From contig CM034312.1 in NCBI GenBank assembly GCA_019925795.1, positions 85,067,528-85,131,527 of the forward strand: 64,000 nt of DNA, in the 5' to 3' direction. Below the pieces are notes generated by a model. The model made no database searches and was not told the origin of the DNA. It was given only the letters and a program-made list of their open reading frames with translations. This DNA comes from Dendrobium chrysotoxum. Taxonomy: Eukaryota; Streptophyta; Magnoliopsida; Asparagales; Orchidaceae. Made by a program: the position numbers and the translations under genes. Shown here piece by piece: positions 58,681-64,000 of this stretch. Numbering within the stretch: position 1 is the stretch's first letter; each line of letters begins with the position of its first letter.

Positions 58681-61547
58681 TAACGTCAGGCCTTAGCAAC
58701 ATTTGATCTCCAGCTACATCAAAAAAAAAAAAAACTCCTCTCCCAACCCATTATTAACTTATTTTATGCACTACAAGGCCATCGCTAGAGTTAGACATCT
58801 AATGATTGAGGCCTATGTATATAAAGGGGATAGTTGCAACATCCAAAACTTTCAAGTAATTTGGATTAAAATAAAGTTAAATATTGAATTATTAAGGTAT
58901 CATTAAGAGTGCTTCAGATTAGCCATATTTAACCTATAAATTCTAATTAATATGGCATAACTTGTTAGATATTGGGATCCTTACACTAAAAATATGACTA
59001 AACTACACAAATGTGATTTTATATTTAGATTAAGCTGAATCAAGTCATCTTAATTTAGTTTTGGGATTAAACCCTGATTACTAAAATTTGAGGGTTTTTG
59101 ATGTTTTTTGTTAATTTCTGTTAAAATCAAATAAATGAGAATACAAGTACTTTTATGAATCAATTCTCTAATTTGCAAGAATCTTAGAAAAATAATAAAA
59201 TTTCAAAATTAATGAAGTTTCAATCCATTCATTAATCACTAATCACTAATCAAGAAGTTTGTTTCGTGTAGTAAACATATCTACTACAAAAATAATGTGA
59301 TTCAAAACAAGATCAAATCCAAGTGTTATACATGTTATGTGACACACATTCATAAGAAGATAAATAAGTTATGCCTCTGCTGACCTTCATATTTGATCCA
59401 TGACGATCACATGCAGAGACAACAGAGGCATATGAACCTAGCTCCATGAGGAATTGGCCTATGACATCTTTTTACATGAAAAGAGCGCTCACTTATTACC
59501 TGTTTTACCAAACGATGCCCACTACAACACTTGAATAAGGAGTTTCACCTTGTTATTTGGATGAGTTTCCATATTAGACCAAATTCAAAATCCAATGAAA
59601 CTTTTCTAGAATCGTCCCATCCCTCTACTAAACCTACAAATAAAATTTTTTTAATTCTAAATTTGCCTGGTACCACAGCAATTCACTACAATCAAATAAA
59701 ACTACATATGAAACAACACCATTACACTACATTGTGCCACACAATGCCTACACCTTTGATATCGCAATACTCATTTTTATTTTTTATAGTCATTAACTCT
59801 CCTCCCCCATTGTCAGCCACTATTATTTATGCTGACTGTAATGCCCAAATTTTATTAGTTAAAAATGTAAAATGTCCTTAATTAGATTATATCCCAAAAT
59901 ACCAACTTTCATAAAAATCATTCCATTTTGTTCTACTCATCAAATTGAATAAATTTAATATATAAAAGTATGTGTTAATTTCTTTCAATATCAATGTTCA
60001 TCCAATTAATCCACTGCAGCAGGGATAGGAAATTCTGAAAATTTGCACTTACGAAGCCATGTGTTGGGTGTTGTTTTGGGTATAATAGGTAAATTGCATT
60101 AAATAAGCATTTAATTTCCATTTTCTTGTATAACCAAGTCATGCCTATCCTGAAATTCACGAGTTGTGCAGGTGAGAGCTGAGCAGCTGAGGTTGGGAAA
60201 TCGGTCGGAGAAGAAACAAAAGGCCAGGGAGGGGAATTAGAAATAAGGAAGGAGAAAAAGAAGAAGAAGAAGAAGAAGAAGAAGAAGAAGAAGAAGAAGA
60301 AGAAGGAGAGAAAAGGGAACGAAAAGAAGATATGAGTTAAGAAACTTTAATTTATTATAGATATTCAATTTTTGTAAATTTCTTAGTTTAAAAATAGTAC
60401 TCATTTGTGATTTAGGAGTGAAGTGGGGTATGAGGAGGAAAAGTTTTGAGGTAAATGTTATTTTAGAATAGAAATTGCAGCAATTGTGAAATTTGGGTTG
60501 GGTAGGTGATATACAAACGTAAGAAGTTGCGAGGTGTTCGAGTCAAGTCAAATTGTCAATGTGATAACATATGCAAACTTCTAATTCAGGAAGCAAGTTC
60601 TTTAGTCTTTTTGCATGTACGATTGCACTTAAACTAAAGTATGAAATGCAATAAAAATTCTTCATACTATTAAACATATGTTCACACTTAGTATCCACGT
60701 GTAAATGATCATGTATATATTTTAATGATTCAAGCTCAAAATTAAGTATCTTGTGATTATTAAAATGTTTCACTAATTGATAGCATTTAAAAAAGAAAAG
60801 CATATGTTATTTGTAGCCTCCCTTGTTTTACATGCACTGAAAATACTTGTTTATTTTAAATAATGCATGACATGTTTAATTACAAGTTAAATAAATTGTT
60901 CAAAATCTGCTAAGCCTGAGTAATGTCATGTTAGATGATGGGTGACAATGATATGTTATAATATCTGTGTAGATGCGACAAGAGAGACCCTAATGAAGGC
61001 AACAAAGGTCCTCATCAATAACGATAATGCTGATTTTTACCTGGGTTTTATTGAACATTATGATGAAGTCCTAAGGGCTAAGTTTATGTTATAATGGGTT
61101 GAACTTAGACATATCAATATGGCACATTCTTATGTTAAAGGTGAAATGAAATATCAAAAATAAGGTAGTTAAATAAAAGAACTTAATAGGATTAAATTCA
61201 GGATTAGTCATTTAAAACATTAACTGACATGAAATTGATCAACCTGTAACATTGTAATAGGCATTATGTTATTATTATTCATTTAAGCATATTGATGTTA
61301 AATGATTTTATAAATAATTTATAAGTTTTAATGTCGGTAATATAAAAGATGCATAGTTTATGATTATGTCCAGTTATAACTACATACATGTAGTTCATTG
61401 TTTTGAGCTCTTGAATGCTATATTAGAATTACGTATTTTAATAAGCCTCATAGCTCATCAAACTTTATTCTAATTGTTTTTACAGGTAAGGGCAAGGATG
61501 AAAGAGGTTGAGTAGAATGAAGTCAATTTATATTCATGTTTAGTTAT
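58681..61547. other. AT-rich sequence, nothing firmly recognised
   Basis: Contains a (GAA)n run at 60260-60304 and a block near 59470-59530 shared with 25040-25100. A 28-residue protein-like stretch on the minus strand (~59395-59480) has no usable splice acceptor. No gene is supported. Confidence 0.4.
60260..60304. repeat. (GAA)n microsatellite
   Basis: About 15 uninterrupted GAA units. Confidence 0.95.
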
Positions 61548-61790
61548 TGTTAAATCTCAGCCTTCCGTCTGAAGACCGATCCCACGATCATAAATAGTGA
61601 TCCGTGGGAAGCCCGCCTGGATCACGTTAAATACCTTCCATAACTAGACTTCTGAGTTAGGAAAGATTTTATTTCAGCAATTATTTTGTAATTATTTATT
61701 TCTTCATTAGAACTTGTATAGATCTATAAATAGGGAGCATATTGTATAATAAAGTATGCTTTTTCCCTCTCAAACTTCCTGATTTCAACA
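61548..61790 (+). mobile_element. LTR (243 bp) with primer-binding site
   Basis: It begins TGTTAAATC and ends TTCAACA, followed directly by TGGTACCAGAGC (61791-61802), an initiator-Met-type primer-binding site. It contains TATAAATAG and AATAAAG motifs in the expected order for promoter and polyadenylation. Probably the 5' LTR of the pol sequence downstream, though the linker is unusually short. Confidence 0.8.
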
Positions 61791-62386
61791 TGGTACCAGA
61801 GCTTCGAAGGAAGTAAAGCGGGAGAAAGACATACCGGACGGAGCCTAAAGTCAAAGGCCAGATCTCGCGGACGAAGCAGCCAACAGAGACGAAGCCTAGC
61901 GAACTACTAAAAACAACAATTTAACCTTTCAAAACAAAAAGATTACAACCATAAAAGACCTTTTCTCATAAATAGACAAAATAAGACTCATAGACAATCC
62001 TAAAGAAGCTTTGATAATTATAGAAGAAAGATACAAGTGACGTCGAACTTGCGGAGAGAAGAAATAGATTAGAAGTCGAGACGAAGAGAGGAGTAGCTCG
62101 CAAGCCATCCTAGAAGAAGGAGAAGACGAAGAGGCATTGCTCGCAAGCAATCCTGAAAGAAACCCGCAGGTTCTTATTCCAAATATTTTCTCACATATCT
62201 CTCTCTCTTTTTTCATTCCAAAACATCTCCAATTTATAAGCAAAAGAAAGAAGCCAAACAGCCATAACACCTCCAACCAAAATCAATCAGGTTTGGGGAA
62301 ATGAAAGGCCAAAAGACACCATAACAGCCCCCCAAATTCTGCACAGAAAACAGGAAAAAAAGCCACAGGAAACCCAGCCAGGGAGC

Positions 62387-62520
62387 CACGGGAAAGCAGC
62401 CAGAGAGGGACCCGAGGAGCCAACACAAGAAACGGGGCAAAGGGGTCACGGGAAAGCAGCCAGCGAGAAAACCGAAAAGCCAGCACAAGAACTGGGTAGA
62501 GGCAACCACGGGAAAGCAGC
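62387..62520. repeat. Three-unit 60-bp tandem repeat
   Basis: CACGGGAAAGCAGCCAG starts at 62387, 62447 and 62507, exactly 60 bp apart. 60 is a multiple of three, so overlapping minus frames show a 20-residue repeat (GCFPV...). No other evidence says it is translated. It lies between the LTR and the pol relic. Confidence 0.9.
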
Positions 62521-62639
62521 CAAGGCCCAAACCGAGAGCAGCCAAAGAACAAAAGGACCCAATTTGTTTTGACCCCCCCATGCCTACATCATCACCCATC
62601 ACTGATTGTCTTAAAAAAAAAATTATGTGAACATCTGAA

Positions 62640-64000
62640 GCAGAAAAGGCATTTCAACTAATTAAAACAAAAATGAGTTATGCACTTATTCTTAGGTTGC
62701 CAGATTTTGACAAGATTTTTGAAGTAGACTATGACGCATCCCATATTGGCATAGGAGTTGTCCTTAGTCAAGAAGGTCGAACCATCGCTTTTTTTAGCGA
62801 AAAACTCAATGATACTCGATCATGATATTCAACTTAAGATGTAGAGTTCTATGTGATTGTCCAAACCCTAAAATTTTGGAGATATTATCTTATTCAAAAG
62901 GAATTTGTGTTAAACTCCAATCGCAAAGCACTACGATATTTAGGATCTCAAAAGAATTTAAATCGAAGGCATGCTAAGTGGACATCTTTCCTACAATAAT
63001 ACACCTTTCATCTTAAACACAAAGCCGGAGTTGTGAATAAAGTCATTGATGCCTTAAGCAAACAAGTCCACTTATTGGTAACTCTTCACCCAACTGTGGT
63101 CTTCCTAGATTCTTTGAAAGATAACTATGCCATAGACCCAGACTTTACCTTTGGTAATCATGTTGCACTTACGAAATTAACCACTCTGCTCAATTTACCA
63201 TTCAACGAGAACTTCAATTATGGAGCTAGATTCTGTATCATCCAAAGCTCTCTATGCGAAAAACTCATCCAAGAACTTCATGGTGGAGGATTAGGAGGGC
63301 ATTTTGGTCAAGAAAAAACTATAGCCTTAGTTGAAGAACGATATTACTGGCCCCAAATGCGAAAACATATATCCAAGTTTGTAAAACAATGTAAAACCTG
63401 TCAATCATTCAAAGGAACAAGTCAAAACATTGGTTTATATACTCCTATCCCGATTTCAAACAAACCCTGGGAAGACATCACCATGAACTTCATCTTAGGA
63501 TTACCTATAACAGCCCGAAAATTTGATTATGTGTTAGTTATCGTTGACTGATTTAGTAAAATGACCCATTTTATTCCCTATAAGAAAATATCTGATGCAT
63601 CTCATATTACTAAATTATTTTTTTTTAAATTGTGCGACTGCATGGCATACCTCGAACTTTTATCTCTGATAGGGATATTAGATTTTTAAGTCATTTTTGG
63701 AGAATACTTTGGTCGATATTAGGAACTACTCTCCAATTCAGAAGTATATATCATCCACAAATAGATCGACAAACTAAGGTAGTAAACAGAAGTCTGGGAA
63801 ATTTGCTTAAGTGTCTTGCATGACAAAACCTTCCCAATGGGATATGATTTTACCCCAAGCCGAATTTGCTTATAATAATTCTATTAACCAATCCACTGGA
63901 AAAACCCCATTTGAAACTATTTATGGACAACCCATTCCCCACATCTTGGACCGAACTTCATTACCTATACCTGGTCGAATCAGTGTTGAAGCTACAGAAA
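62640..64000 (+). pseudogene. Ty3/gypsy pol relic: RNase H and integrase, off right edge
   Basis: Plus-strand frames give RNase H (FEVDYDASHIGIGVVLSQEG, ~62716-62775; HAKWTSFLQ at ~62970), then an integrase zinc-binding region (GHFGQEKT...CKTCQ, in the frame 63033-63551), then the core start (MNFILGLP, ~63484), ISDRDIRF (~63660) and the terminal helix region (~63760). Stops break it at ~62823, ~62998, ~63549 and beyond. The core residue normally Asp in the MDF-type motif reads Asn, and the usual Glu in TEVVNR reads Lys, so the integrase would be inactive even without the stops. Reverse transcriptase and gag are missing between this and the LTR. Confidence 0.8.

Noticed and set aside
59385..59480. 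Minus-strand exon-like stretch DVIGQFLMELGSYASVV
   Set aside because: No splice acceptor in frame, a stop three codons upstream, and nearby sequence shared with another repeat-like place.
1..64000. CRISPR arrays, bacterial operons, organellar DNA
   Set aside because: Tandem repeats here lack regular spacers and cas genes. No ribosome-binding pattern or organelle gene was recognised.

Overview
The window looks like AT-rich nuclear DNA of a flowering plant. It has plant GT-AG introns, many nested plant transposons (Ty3/gypsy, Ty1/copia, RTE and L1 LINEs, tRNA-derived SINEs, hAT, Harbinger-type and other miniature elements) and one recognisable host gene family. The species cannot be told from the sequence. 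No bacterial, organellar or viral gene set is seen.

Host genes, both on the minus strand. (1) At 55.3 to 23.8 kb lie twelve exons encoding the C-terminal ~364 residues of an ABC1 atypical kinase of the chloroplast ABC1K7/ABC1K8 (SIA1/OSA1) type, down to the stop codon. Its 5' exons are not found between 55.3 kb and the right edge. (2) At about 11.8 to 1.24 kb lie a 5' leader exon and four coding exons for the N-terminal ~318 residues of a protein of the same type. It runs off the left edge. Both reading frames are free of stops and every intron boundary fits. Either this is a head-to-tail tandem pair of ABC1K genes about 12 kb apart, each cut by a window edge, or one gene placed in the wrong order by a rearrangement or assembly join. 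The two parts are complementary and do not overlap, so the sequence alone cannot decide.

Everything else is intronic or intergenic repeat. 1-11 kb (introns of the left gene): tandem duplications, a TGATGAGG-family LTR with a GC-rich hAT-type MITE inside it, a gypsy LTR fragment and an L1 remnant. 12-23 kb (intergenic): a SINE with a 14-bp target duplication, an RTE tail split by a Harbinger-type MITE, a fold-back element, a 4.4-kb non-autonomous Tat/Ogre-like LTR element between two copies of another repeat, and two back-to-back pairs of Harbinger-type MITEs. 23.8-55 kb (introns of the right gene): RTE tails, a decayed hAT transposon with BED and DUF659 regions, a copia element holding a nested gypsy deletion derivative and a SINE, a second and third TGATGAGG-family LTR, several tandem duplications, a gypsy gag/protease relic and a copia RNase H relic. 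55-64 kb: 51-bp and ~310-bp tandem arrays, an AATTAATT-rich tract, then an LTR with primer-binding site and a decayed gypsy RNase H/integrase region running off the right edge.

The two ABC1K parts would act, if expressed, at chloroplast membranes or plastoglobules. The transposons are mostly broken. The best-preserved transposon reading frame is a 213-codon RTE reverse-transcriptase tail at 39,998-40,639.
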